In this document: positions 36,201 through 64,000 of the stretch, piece after piece
Position numbering within the stretch: position 1 is the stretch's first letter
Layout: each line of letters starts with the position of its first letter
The notes under the pieces: model-generated
Told to the model about the DNA's origin: nothing
Database searches by the model: none
The model's input: the letters and a program-made list of their open reading frames with translations, nothing else
NCBI GenBank assembly: GCA_963662155.1
Contig: OY759268.1
Span: 7,110,701 to 7,174,700 of the forward strand
From: Lamellibrachia columna
Lineage: Eukaryota > Annelida > Polychaeta > Sabellida > Siboglinidae
DNA length: 64,000 nucleotides
Reading direction: 5' to 3'
Program-made: the position numbers and the translations under genes

Positions 36201-37421
36201 ATTCATGAACTTGTAAAGTTCCTTTGAGTAGTTAAGGCTGGAAAGGACACTGTATAAATATACGTGATTGATTATTGTACATCCGTTCGCTATATAGCAG
36301 AAATAGTTGATATTTATTCCATGCAACTATTCTAGAAGTTAACGTAATTACTATCTTTTGGCAGCCCACATGGCAAACTCCAAGTTATTATTTGCATTAC
36401 GAGTACACTCTTGCAATTGTTACGAAGCAATCTGTACTGAATAAACAGTTTTTCCATAGGTCATTAGGATCCGACTCTTCCAGTGTACACATCACATTAT
36501 GCTTTACTCCTTGACTGCCTTACGCAGGTTTACAAAGACTCGGTTTGGCTGGACTCGACAGAAAGTAGACGAGTCTCTATTGCCGATCATGAAGAGACTA
36601 AGTGACAGCCAGGTATTGCACTTTGTGTGACTGCGGTAAACAGAACAAACACAGAAAACTCACTTTAATTTAATATGTGGCATTTCCAAATCTGCATTTG
36701 CCAAACCAATATTATTGAATACATTTTCTTTTGTATTTTTAATAGCCTCTTAATACATTATTCTTTTATAATTTTATTTTCATCCCCGGGTATTGTTGTT
36801 TGTGACTCAAACCAGTCCTGTCTCTTGTTACTCGTCCAACATCAGAGTTGTTGTACCTTAAAATTAAGGTAAGTTAAAGCATAGTAAATAACTAAAATAA
36901 ACTGAGTTAACATTTGTTAATAAGTCATCTGGCCTATGTTTGCGTTGTCACCATGTCAATGTGTGTTCTTGTCATTTCAGTGTCAGCGCAGCATTACGAC
37001 CTACTTCCCCACCCAGCTGACACAGACAAAACGTGTCAAGAGTAAAAGGGTTAAAGCTGTGCTCAATAGAATGAGGACATCTGGCGTGACGACACAATAC
37101 AGTGAGGACAACTGCAAGAACGTCTCAACAACCACAGTGAAGGCAAAACGACAGAAGAAAAACAGCGGGAAAGTCTTAAAAATCCAGGGAATGGCAGTAG
37201 CATCTGGGGGTTTTCTCAGTGGCAAGAAGACCGAAGTAGCGACTGAGGTTCTGCTGTCGGAGAGCAGCTCTGGGAGTGATTGCGACAGTAGGACTTGTGG
37301 CACCACCACCAGTACAGTCAATGAACTGAGCTCGCAAACAGAATGGATATCTCAGATAACCGTGCCTTCTGCTAGACGTGAGAAGAACACCAGAAAGCAA
37401 CAAAAGAAGAAGTCAAATTGA
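22072..37421 (+). CDS. ERCC5: DNA repair endonuclease XPG (ERCC5), 15 exons
   Basis: XPG makes the 3' incision in nucleotide excision repair with TFIIH; FEN1/Rad2 superfamily, nuclear. Exons: 22072-22159, 22655-22830, 23133-23320, 26169-26217, 26905-27048, 27628-27733, 28721-29542, 30008-30207, 31290-31409, 33175-33388, 33969-34113, 34639-34721, 35876-35978, 36528-36612, 36981-37421. All junctions are GT/AG and in phase; total 2,964 nt, 987 aa (human about 1,186). N-region 1-90 with D30 and D77; acidic spacer; I-region from 632 with E647, E649, D668, D670 and D719, all expected metal ligands; helix-hairpin-helix [13 protein letters not shown] box QRSITTYF at 843-850; Lys/Arg-rich C terminus. 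No frameshift or stop in the model. Introns are full of minisatellites. Convergent with the polycystin gene. Confidence 0.95.
22380..22530. repeat. ~36-bp tandem repeat in ERCC5 intron 1
   Basis: Four units of GGGGCCAACCTCCCAACT followed by a variable CATCTATTTGC-like part. Confidence 0.8.
22655..22830 (+). CDS. ERCC5: ERCC5 exon 2: N nuclease region
   Basis: It completes D30 and reads [14 protein letters not shown], then [20 protein letters not shown] with metal ligand D77 in the FDG motif, ending at KRQTL|GTGAGT. Numbering equals human at both aspartates. Confidence 0.95.
23133..23320 (+). CDS. ERCC5: ERCC5 exon 3: start of the spacer
   Basis: It reads [20 protein letters not shown] and ends in the conserved [13 protein letters not shown] block. 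Acceptor TTGTAG, donor GG|GTAAGA, phase 0 to phase 2. Confidence 0.9.
23360..23790. repeat. ~61-bp minisatellite in ERCC5 intron 3, left block
   Basis: About six units of GCACATTCATGTCAGAGAAA, CCACTTTCTGTCTGTGTATC and GGTTACTGCAGGTTCATTCA. The same family resumes at 25130-25520 in a shorter form. Open frames here are artefacts. Confidence 0.9.
23900..24115. repeat. ~60-bp diverged tandem repeat
   Basis: Four units containing CAGCCACTATTGGCCCAAT, then TTTTCACTAGCAA and CCAATGC. It lies in the block that separates the two halves of the intron 3 minisatellite. Confidence 0.7.
24300..25125. other. ERCC5 intron 3, unrecognised block
   Basis: Contains a 25-bp duplication (GTGGCTATGCCTAGCCCTAG, twice at 24328-24380) and reverse-strand frames at 24511-24768 and 24726-24908 without a recognised domain. 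With 23790-24300 it looks inserted into the minisatellite. Confidence 0.4.
25130..25520. repeat. ~53-bp minisatellite in ERCC5 intron 3, right block
   Basis: About seven units of CATTCATGGCTGAGAAACCA, CTTTTACTGTCTGTGTAATG and TTTACTCCA, clearly related to 23360-23790. Confidence 0.88.
25965..26095 (+). mobile_element. diverged SINE fragment
   Basis: GTGAACAGCCTTTGAGCAGT, AATTGTAGCAAGGCTGAACC and the following GAACTGGTCTGT parallel 28320-28405 of the fuller SINE at 28160-28492. Confidence 0.55.
26169..26217 (+). CDS. ERCC5: ERCC5 exon 4, 49 nt
   Basis: It encodes [16 protein letters not shown] between CTGTAG and GTAAGT. Phases match exons 3 and 5. The acidic sequence fits the start of the XPG spacer; less conserved than its neighbours. 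Confidence 0.75.
26290..26470. repeat. 61-62-bp tandem repeat in ERCC5 intron 4
   Basis: Three nearly identical units of ATTCACTGTGTAATATCTGT, TGTTTCTTTTAGTGCGCAGT and GTCTGTGTGTTAGAGCTCCA. Each unit contains a strong acceptor-like TTTCTTTTAG. Confidence 0.92.
26475..26660 (+). mobile_element. SINE body fragment
   Basis: Contains CTGCTGTTTCGAAACTTGGC, CCCACTCTGCCTGTGTCTTT, CGGAAGAGACATTAAGA and GTAAAAGATCCCACA, matching the reverse-strand copy at 21815-21975. Confidence 0.55.
26905..27048 (+). CDS. ERCC5: ERCC5 exon 5
   Basis: Encodes [20 protein letters not shown], equivalent to the conserved human FSSLPPEVKHEILT block. In phase on both sides. Confidence 0.92.
27194..27273. repeat. inverted repeat around (AT)n in ERCC5 intron 5
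   Basis: A perfect ~25-bp inverted repeat containing TTAATAAAATTACATTAGG flanks an AT tract; a second AT run follows to 27293. Could extrude as a cruciform, or be a palindromic duplication. Confidence 0.9.
27628..27733 (+). CDS. ERCC5: ERCC5 exon 6
   Basis: Encodes [20 protein letters not shown], matching the human FSQYQLKGLL block of the spacer. Phase 0 in, phase 1 out. Confidence 0.92.
28160..28492 (+). mobile_element. tRNA-derived SINE, near full length
   Basis: The head carries box A-like TAGTGTAGCAGTTAC and box B GGTTCAAATCC. The body has GTATAAATGAGTACCTGGCT, and the tail AAAGCGCTTTGAGCAGTCCC then GCGCTATATAAGAAC, a tail type common in animal SINEs, ending in ACCTTT repeats. In ERCC5 intron 6. 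Confidence 0.85.
28721..29542 (+). CDS. ERCC5: ERCC5 exon 7: acidic spacer
   Basis: The largest exon (822 nt) encodes the low-complexity Asp/Ser-rich spacer that in XPG contacts TFIIH. The start, with [15 protein letters not shown], matches the human SEDTSHYILIKG block and anchors the frame. A 16-residue internal duplication ([10 protein letters not shown] / [10 protein letters not shown]) sits at about residues 362-393. Shorter than the human spacer, explaining most of the length difference. Confidence 0.92.
30008..30207 (+). CDS. ERCC5: ERCC5 exon 8
   Basis: Opens [14 protein letters not shown], equivalent to the human GSFIEVQ motif. The rest is Ser/Asp-rich spacer. Donor CACTG|GTGAGT. Confidence 0.88.
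30766..31010. repeat. ~94-bp CTGT-rich tandem repeat in ERCC5 intron 8
   Basis: Two near-identical units of TCTGTCTTGGCTGGCTGTCT, CCATGCCGTATATTCGTGTC and TATGTTATATAACTGTG, then a partial third. Confidence 0.9.
31290..31409 (+). CDS. ERCC5: ERCC5 exon 9: helical arm before the I-region
   Basis: Encodes [20 protein letters not shown], ending [11 protein letters not shown] (human TVTGQMFLESQ). The last 31 nt and the donor CAG|GTAAAC are repeated about 15 more times downstream. Confidence 0.94.
31379..32545. repeat. 74-75-bp array of exon 9 end plus donor site
   Basis: About 16 tandem units, the first being genuine exon 9. Each contains TCACTGGACAG (or TCACTGCATAG), ATGTACACAGAGGCCCAG, then GTAAACAACTGGTC and CTGACCACTCTCTTA. 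Donor copies end at 31409, 31484, 31559, 31633, 31707, 31781, 31855 and onward. The last two units are degenerate and lose the donor or the AG. Confidence 0.95.
32546..33174. repeat. 20-bp array of the exon 10 acceptor
   Basis: About 30 units of AATCAGCCAATGTTTGCAGG with substitutions. The last unit is the true intron 9 acceptor, TTTGCAG|GAGCTACTG, so the array abuts exon 10 with no gap. Confidence 0.95.
33175..33388 (+). CDS. ERCC5: ERCC5 exon 10: I nuclease region
   Basis: Encodes [20 protein letters not shown] with E647 and E649, then [12 protein letters not shown] with D668 and D670, the core metal ligands. Ends phase 1 at CACTTAA|GTATGT. Confidence 0.96.
33513..33968. repeat. 38-bp array of exon 11 acceptor plus exon start
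   Basis: Exactly 12 units of TGTTGGACYGCWRTCAGTGT followed by ATCAGCCTGTACTTGCAG. Each carries a TTGCAG (once TTGTAG or TTTCAG) acceptor and the first ~22 nt of exon 11. The 13th copy is the genuine exon start at 33969. Confidence 0.96.
33969..34113 (+). CDS. ERCC5: ERCC5 exon 11: helix-hairpin-helix of the I-region
   Basis: Encodes [20 protein letters not shown] with D719, then [18 protein letters not shown]. Residues C-I-S-V replace the usual LINL-type stretch and are the sequence repeated in the preceding array. Phase 1 in, phase 2 out. Confidence 0.95.
34413..34638. repeat. 37-39-bp array of the exon 12 acceptor
   Basis: Six copies of CTGATTGCTCCTGTAG followed by AGATTGGTGTATCATGT; AG ends at 34450, 34487, 34524, 34563, 34600 and, genuine, 34638. 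Each includes the first ~9 nt of exon 12. Confidence 0.9.
34639..34721 (+). CDS. ERCC5: ERCC5 exon 12
   Basis: Encodes [28 protein letters not shown], matching the human EWWHEAQ and KKLRTLQLTPG blocks. Confidence 0.93.
35590..35870 (+). mobile_element. diverged SINE copy
   Basis: CTGTATAAATGAGTACCTGC, ATGCGAACAAATAGCTCTTG and GTTGAATGCTTCACA parallel 28275-28370 of the SINE at 28160-28492. In ERCC5 intron 12, ending at the exon 13 acceptor. Confidence 0.65.
35876..35978 (+). CDS. ERCC5: ERCC5 exon 13
   Basis: Encodes [20 protein letters not shown] and [13 protein letters not shown], matching human FPNPAVAEAYLKPVVDDS. Phase 1 in, phase 2 out. Confidence 0.94.
36528..36612 (+). CDS. ERCC5: ERCC5 exon 14
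   Basis: Encodes [28 protein letters not shown], matching human FGWNRTKTDESLFPVLKQL. Confidence 0.94.
36981..37421 (+). CDS. ERCC5: ERCC5 exon 15: PIP box and C terminus
   Basis: Opens [12 protein letters not shown], a PCNA-interacting QxxIxxYF box. GGFLSGKK and SESSSGSD match human GGFLGE and SESSDGSS. Ends [15 protein letters not shown], a likely nuclear localisation signal, then the stop at 37419-37421. Confidence 0.94.
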   Translation, partial: CQRSITTYFPTQLTQTKRVKSKRVKAVLNRMRTSGVTTQYSEDNCKNVSTTTVKAKRQKKNSGKVLKIQGMAVASGGFLSGKKTEVATEVLLSESSSGSDCDSRTCGTTTSTVNELSSQTEWISQITVPSARREKNTRKQQKKKSN

Positions 37422-37533
37422 AATAGACTGTGCAGTCACCTGATGTGTTACTGTTATAACTTGGCGATGTAAACACAGTCTATTTCTTAGCTCTCAATTC
37501 TGGTCAATTCGATCACATTTTGCTGATTTCCTC

Positions 37534-37539
37534 AATAAA
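37534..37539 (+). terminator. ERCC5 polyadenylation signal
   Basis: AATAAA 113 bp after the stop codon, followed by a T-rich stretch near 37570. Best candidate for the transcript end. Confidence 0.65.
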
Positions 37540-38290
37540 CATACTTTTGTACAACTGTAGAATGAATGTTTTTTCTTCAGTTAAGCTTTTTATTAATTGG
37601 TTTATGGATTTTCTGCGACAAATAAATTGGTTGGTCGACGAAACAAATAGTAATCCAAATATGTAAACGCCTACGGTCATGAAAAAGATTGGCCTAGATT
37701 ATTTACGCAATCATTCCACTTACAAAAAAGCATCTTTTTTATATTCTTTTGCGGTAACAGTTAATATAAGCCGGTGACGCTCACTGCAGAAGACGCTGAG
37801 GCAAAAATTAAGGAATATGTTTTTTTGCACGTGGAATGGTGTGTTAAAATGTTCATGTTAAAATACGACACGATGAAAACGTAACAAACTTTTTTGTTAA
37901 AAAAAAAATTCTAATAAACAAACTAATGCAAAGTTGAAGCTACTTTCTGTCAACGATGTGGTATTGAAGCAGCTGTTTCACGAACACATTTAAAGAGGAA
38001 TTCCTAGAACCAAGCCGCAAATTGTTGAATAATGTTTTTTATTTCCACAAACAATTATTAAAAAAATCAACTAACCGATTGATATTGACGGATGGCAATG
38101 CTCTTAATATCGCGTGTAATGTAAAGTTTTGTTGGTTAATTGAAGGTCTGTTTTATGGTCATAGAAACATTGTTTTTATTAGGATTTATAACATGTCGGT
38201 TAATTAAAAAGTAATATGCATAGACAACTTTCATATGTTGTCAATTCCGAAAATATACGTTTTTTCCAATGAAATAAACAAGCCAGGTTT

Positions 38291-38401
<111 letters not shown>

Positions 38402-38717
38402 CGTTGTCAGCATTTATTAATAAACCAGAACATCTTCACCTATCAAGGTGAAACATCACGTTTTTACTGGATCATTTATTGGTTTATACAAGTTATGACG
38501 GTAAATAGTCTACATAAATAAACATCAAAACTTCAAGTATATCAGTGTTAATTGGTATGTACTTTGGTATAACAATTTAAGATAATTTGTTATTGTACAA
38601 CTCTACCCCCCACCCCAACTAGCAATTAACCAATATAATTCGCTGTATGTTCCCTTTAAGGTACTTTTTGATATGTTTTTCCCAGAATAAAATACATAAT
38701 AGCACGTACATATGGAT

Positions 38718-38785
38718 TATATATATATATATATATATCCAATTAAATAATATATATGATGTAGATATATATATATATATATATT
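38718..38785. repeat. (AT)n tracts
   Basis: Two AT runs separated by a short TCCAATTAAATA spacer. Confidence 0.95.
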
Positions 38786-39599
38786 ACCACTAATATATAT
38801 GCAATGTGCTAAGCAAGAACCAGAAAGTTGTAACATATACATATACCTCAAAACAACGTATTGTGGAGGATGCCACTCAATGACAAAGTACCAACCTCAG
38901 AAGTCAACTAATTTGAAAGTGAAACCTACATTCTTGTAAAACAATAATGCAACCAAATAACTTTAAGAGGAAAACAGTAACGTGCTTGAAACAAAAGTAT
39001 TTCATGCATTTATAGAAGTTACCGGCTTAAATATATTCACATAACTAATCGATTAATGATTAAAACATGAAGTATAACATTTGACATCTAGGTGAACTTT
39101 GAAAACCAACAAATAAGATAATTTGGGCATTTTAATGTCACGAAACCTCCAACTAGTGTGGCATATCAGTTAGGCAATGAAAATCGCCATATATTCCCTT
39201 TAACGTCACAAACGCAAAAGACACAAAACCGTGAATAAACCAGGCAAGTAGTCCTGCTATAGGCAGACTGTGTTGGCTAAAAATACATTGTTGAGTTTTT
39301 TCATCTACCTTCCCGATACGCTACTAACCATCGATCTAGTTTTTAAATAATTATTCAAATGAACTCCGATAGACACCATACACACTAAAATAGCGATCGT
39401 TGTCCTCAACTTACAAAGCTCATGAAATATAATCACAAAAAATGTTTTACAATAACATTACAGCCACCAGAAAACCCACACGCAATGTTTTCACCTTCTG
39501 TGGGCAGCAACTAAAATCGGTGCTATCTCAGCATACAACTATAGAATACACTAAGTTGGACATTGCAATCTCAGCCCACATTAAACCATAATTCGTCCA

Positions 39600-39780
39600 A
39601 TACCGGAATATGCACCAGCGTCGTGGGATTGCCAATAGAACATTAACACGAATTCGAAGACAAGCAGCCAGACTTTGTAAACACAATTACTCCAGAGAAC
39701 CAGAAACCATAACCAGACTCCTTGCATTCTCTGGATGGGAAACCCTCCAGGCAAGAAGAAAATTCAAATATTAGACCAAT
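39600..39780 (+). mobile_element. LINE reverse-transcriptase C-terminal fragment
   Basis: The forward frame reads RRQAARLCKHNYSREPETIT then RLLAFSGWETLQARRKFK and stops. QRRAARx...SMLxxLxWxTLxxRR is typical of the ORF2 C terminus of CR1/jockey-like LINEs. No other part present. Confidence 0.65.
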
Positions 39781-40547
39781 ATATCAAACACGACACCAAC
39801 TACTGGCATAGACGCAATAAGTTCCTACCAATTAGACATTCATCAAGTATATTTGAAAATAGTTTCTTTCTATCCACTATAAGATAGTGCTATCTCTACA
39901 TATTCATGTAATTCAGGTATTTTCCAGAAAAGTCTCTCACAACACCCAAGAGACTAAGCCGACTTAGTCACCATGCGCACTCACGTGATGTGTCCGAAGG
40001 ACATTATTTGCTAGTAGTTATACAGAGATGTACCAATGTCGAAACAGCGGGCGCCATTTTGTTTATTTTCCGATGTGCCTTTTACGACATTCTGCTTTAA
40101 AACGCACTCTGCAATTGCTGTGAAAGGAACAGGAACTACGAAACAAAGTCATTGTACCAATAAATAAGTTGGTGACATGCAACAAATATACGTCATGTGA
40201 CAGTTAATAGGAGACAAAGAGGTATGCCAGTTTCCATACCTGGCAAATCTACCCATTTCCCTCTCATACCCATGACTGTTGCATAAACTATTAAATCTCC
40301 TCCCCTTTCCTAGAGTGTCGAACTTTATATAAAATAGCCGAATATTTCATCAGACAATGACTCTGAATATGAATGCGGAACTGATACGCTCGATGATATT
40401 ACAATGGCGACAGTTGCCCCGATGATATATCAGTGGTCGTGTTCGCCACCAATAACCTTTACACTTGTAATGGCAAATACACGATAAAATGTTTTACAAG
40501 AGGCGATCGGCAGGTGTGCAATTCCAAAATTAGGCAATGTGCGCTCG

Positions 40548-61293
<20,746 letters not shown>

Positions 61294-61323
61294 CTGCATG
61301 AAACACACATACACTTTTATGTG

Positions 61324-61325
<2 letters not shown>

Positions 61326-61402
<77 letters not shown>
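61326..61402. repeat. (TA)n microsatellite
   Basis: Uninterrupted, just upstream (gene sense) of the 61293 exon acceptor. Confidence 0.98.
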
Positions 61403-61405
<3 letters not shown>

Positions 61406-61510
61406 GGTAGTATTTAGTTTTAACGTTTTAACTTTCCTCTGGGGAACCCTCTCGTTATGTTACACCGTGATGCCCAAAAAATTATCCTGGCCAAACTTCA
61501 ATGCAAGAAA

Positions 61511-61590
<80 letters not shown>
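61511..61590. repeat. (GT)n microsatellite
   Basis: Uninterrupted; abuts the 3' end of the L2/Rex1-like LINE. Confidence 0.98.
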
Positions 61591-61591
<1 letters not shown>

Positions 61592-62053
61592 TTCAGATTC
61601 AATCAGAATCAGACGGTTTATTGCCAAGTAACATTTAAAAAAATTAACAAGGAATTTGTGGCGTTGTGGCATAAAATCTCACCCACCCAACCACCAACTA
61701 CCAAACCACCCACCCCACAACCAGTCATCCAATTACACACATCTACACACATCACTCACTCTCGCCTATGTATAAAAATGTATATGTAAATCAGAAACAT
61801 TACAAAAAAGGCACAACTGGGCTAAAACGTGTATAAGTTAATAACAAAGCCAACTGCAAACAAATTATTTTAAAGAAATTTACATGTCTAATTTGGTAGG
61901 ATAGTATTGATATAATAACAGTAATATTCATGAATACACAATTGCAATCGACCGAACATTACCTAAGAAACAGTAACACTACATACATGTAGTTAGATGA
62001 GTAAAATAGGCATGGCGACATAGTAACATAAGAACGGGACTGGCAAGACAGAG

Positions 62054-62650
62054 TTATGGCACGACCTCTCCGTTCAAGTGTCTTACAGCTTGCGGGTAAA
62101 AACTGTTCTTATGCCTCGTTGTTCTAGTCTTGATGTTTCTGTAGCGTTTACCAGAGGAAAGAAGCTCAAATAGATGGTTGACTGGGTGGGTTGTATCCCG
62201 TGTAATGCTCCTGGATTTACGCGCGCAGCGAGCATGGTAAATAGACTGTATGGATGGCAACTCGCTCGCAATGAATCTGGATGCGCCCATCACAATGGCT
62301 TCTACCTGCTGTTTCTCATCCTGACCTGGGCGGCCAAACAACACTACGATCGAAAAAGTGAGTATGCTTTCAATGATTGCATGGTAGAAACGTATCATGA
62401 TTTCCTGTGCAATGCCGAATCTCCTGAACTGCCTCAGGAAGTACAGGCGTTGTTGTGCCTTTGTGATGCACAGTGTGGTCTTGCCCAAACTGAGATCACT
62501 TGAGATTGTTGTCCCAAGGAATCTGAAAGAATCAACTTGTTCGACTTCCATTCCATTTAACGAAAGAGGGCGGATGGGAGTCTTTTTTGACACGGTCAAT
62601 TCGAGGTTGTTATCTGCACACCGGCCAACCATTCTCTGAACCTCATCCAT
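62054..62650 (-). pseudogene. L2/Rex1-like RT C-terminal domain
   Basis: Reads ELTVSKKTPIRPLSLNGMEV, SFRFLGTTISSDLSLGKTT, RLYFLRQFRRFGIAQEIM, SIVVLFGRPGQDEKQQVEAI and HPVNHLFELLSSGKRYRNIK, the usual end of L2/Rex1 ORF2. The final TRTTRHKNSFYPQAVRHLN block is highly typical. Confidence 0.9.
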
Positions 62651-62805
62651 TTATGCCGTATCGTCTGCATTTTCAATGCAGCCATCTACCGTGGTGTCAT
62701 CACAAAACTTATTCACAAGGACAAATGGTCCACAGAGATATAGTCATTTGTGAAGAGATTGAGCAGAAAGGGGGATAGCACACAACCTTGTGGGTCACCA
62801 GTATT
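62640..62805 (-). pseudogene. L2/Rex1-like RT catalytic boxes, degenerate
   Basis: GDPQGCVLSPF and FCDDTTVDG can be read across two frames with stops between. The FADD box is FCDD. Most of the RT palm upstream is missing. Confidence 0.75.
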
Positions 62806-62810
62806 CAGGG

Positions 62811-62885
62811 AGGGAGGGAGGGAGGGAGGGAGGGAGGGAGGGAGGGAGGGAGGGAGGGAGGGAAGGAGGGAGGGAGGGAGGGAGG
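62811..62885. repeat. (GGGA)n microsatellite in the LINE
   Basis: About 18 tetranucleotide units (one GGAA variant), replacing RT sequence. Confidence 0.98.
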
Positions 62886-63305
62886 TGGGCGCAACTCTGA
62901 CGAAGTGTTCAGCTTATTAAACCTGCTGTAAAAGTCGTTCAGCTGTTCGGGAAAGGAGGGATCGCTAATGTCGATAGCCGCAGCGCTTTGCTTGTTCTGC
63001 TGCAACCCTGCCAGCTGATCGGCGTGTTTCCTTAGGATGGATGTGGAAACGCTGTCTGGACCCAAGGCCTTCCGCGGTCTCCCAAACAGTCTTCTCACCT
63101 CAACTTCCTGGACTGTAAAGGGCGGAGACAGAGATGTGCTTGCTGGAAGTGGGCGCTGTTCTGACGAAGTATTCAGCTGATCAAATCTGCTGTAAAAGTC
63201 GTGGTAGGGAAAAGGAAGGATCAATGTTGCTAGTTCTGCGTGATCTCCTGCAGGCCTTGCCAGGCAGTTCTGGTGTTGTAGGAAGCGAACTGCCTTCAGC
63301 ACCAC
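62886..63305 (-). pseudogene. L2/Rex1-like RT N-terminal linker, partly duplicated
   Basis: PFTVQEVEVRRLFGRPRKAL and GPDSVSTSILRKHADQLAG are family hallmarks. DFYSRFDQLNTSSE occurs near 63200 and again as DFYSRFNKLNTSSE near 62920, showing an internal duplication of about 80 bp. Confidence 0.85.
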
Positions 63306-64000
63306 GCATTTAGCTCTCCTGAATTTCTTTCTGCTGCCGCTGATGAATGCCGCGATCTCCTTCGCCAGTTTCTGCTAGATGTCCCTGGTGAACCATGGTT
63401 TATCGCGTTGCCACAAAGGGTGATAGTATTGGTCCCCGTGCACACCTCCTCACACCAGCTGATGTAGGATAACCCGGTGTCAGTGTACTCGTATAGGTCA
63501 GGACATATTTCTTTAAACATGTGGCATCCCCGAAGAGCTTCAGTCGACTCATTTCTGTCGGTAGGTGGGGCTGAGGACGACCGTTGCGTGATCAGACCCT
63601 CCGAGGGGAGCCCTGGTGGTAGTACGGTACGCATCCTTAAAGACCAGGATCCAGGATCTTGCTGTTGCTTGTGGCACAATCTACATGCTGCTTGTACCTG
63701 GACAGTACCTTCTTCAAGTGTGTATGATTAAAGTCACCCAGAATGATGACGACGCTGTCATGATGAGCCGATTCTGCTGCCACCACCAGTGCAGCCACCA
63801 GGTTGACTGCCTTGGTAGCACTGGCATCGGGGGAATGTAAACACCCAACAGCACGACCGAAGGGAAAGCTCTCGGGGAACAGAACGGCTTGCAATTGGTA
63901 GTGAGAGTTTCCAGTTCACGAAAACATGAAGTAGAGACGAGCTAAGTGGCATTACACCATAGCTGATTCACCAGAAAACATACCCCACCACCCCGTTCCT
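63306..64000 (-). pseudogene. L2/Rex1-like endonuclease end
   Basis: HHDSVVIILGDFNHTHLKKV and KQHVDCATSNSKILD match the GDFN and threonine-rich parts of the endonuclease. DTGLSYISWCEEVCTGTNTI and FKEICPDLYEYTDT belong to the following linker. Frames are broken and the 5' end is outside the window. Confidence 0.8.

Larger units (their letters stand above)
61592..64000 (-). mobile_element. L2/Rex1-like LINE, 3' part, runs off the window
   Basis: On the reverse strand: endonuclease end (VVIILGDFNHTHLKKVLSRY), linker with FTVQEVEVRRLFGRPRKALG, RT motifs NTGDPQGCVLSPF and KFCDDTTV, C-terminal domain, and a 3' UTR ending TTACTTGGCAATAAACCGTC then GATTCTGATT repeats. Broken by frameshifts, a (GGGA)n tract and a partial internal duplication. 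It overlaps the likely first visible intron of the polycystin gene. Confidence 0.88.

Overview
The window is nuclear DNA of an animal, most likely a marine invertebrate. Genes are split into many short exons with GT/AG introns. Intergenic and intronic DNA is AT-rich and loaded with microsatellites, minisatellites, tRNA-derived SINEs and CR1- and L2/Rex1-like LINEs. Protein content (XPG nuclease, ADPRM, polycystin-1-like receptor-channel, LRR membrane protein) together with these repeats suggests a lophotrochozoan such as a mollusc. The taxon is inference; nothing here names the species.

Layout. 1-2.4 kb: non-coding flank. 2.4-7.3 kb (+): a three-exon leucine-rich-repeat single-pass membrane protein, whose first intron holds a 491-bp CGGT tetranucleotide tract and a strange degenerate inverted array. 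7.3-12.6 kb: repeats and two SINE-like copies. 12.6-14.8 kb (-): ADPRM, a metallophosphoesterase, two exons. 15-22 kb: mobile DNA, including a 2.3-kb inverted-repeat element with palindromic subterminal motifs, LINE 3' ends and a 531-bp TG...CA element with a 5-bp target duplication. 22.07-37.4 kb (+): ERCC5/XPG, complete in 15 exons (987 aa by my splice model) with all seven expected active-site acids. 37.5-40.5 kb: intergenic, with microsatellites and a LINE scrap. 40.5-61.3 kb (-): the 3' 17 exons (1,536 codons) of a polycystin-1-like gene covering the GAIN/GPS region, PLAT domain, 11 membrane helices and polycystin loop; its 5' part lies beyond the right edge. A CR1-type LINE nest sits in its second visible intron. 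61.6-64 kb (-): an L2/Rex1-like LINE running off the window.

The four host genes do not form one pathway. ERCC5 (nucleotide excision repair) and the polycystin gene are convergent. The most unusual signal is in ERCC5 introns 9, 10 and 11. Each is largely built of tandem copies of its own splice junction: about 16 copies of the exon 9 end with its donor, about 30 copies of the exon 10 acceptor, 12 extra copies of the exon 11 acceptor plus exon start, and 5 extra copies of the exon 12 acceptor. This creates dozens of potential decoy or alternative splice sites next to the XPG catalytic I-region. Exon joins come from reading frames, splice phase and family similarity; no transcript evidence was available.
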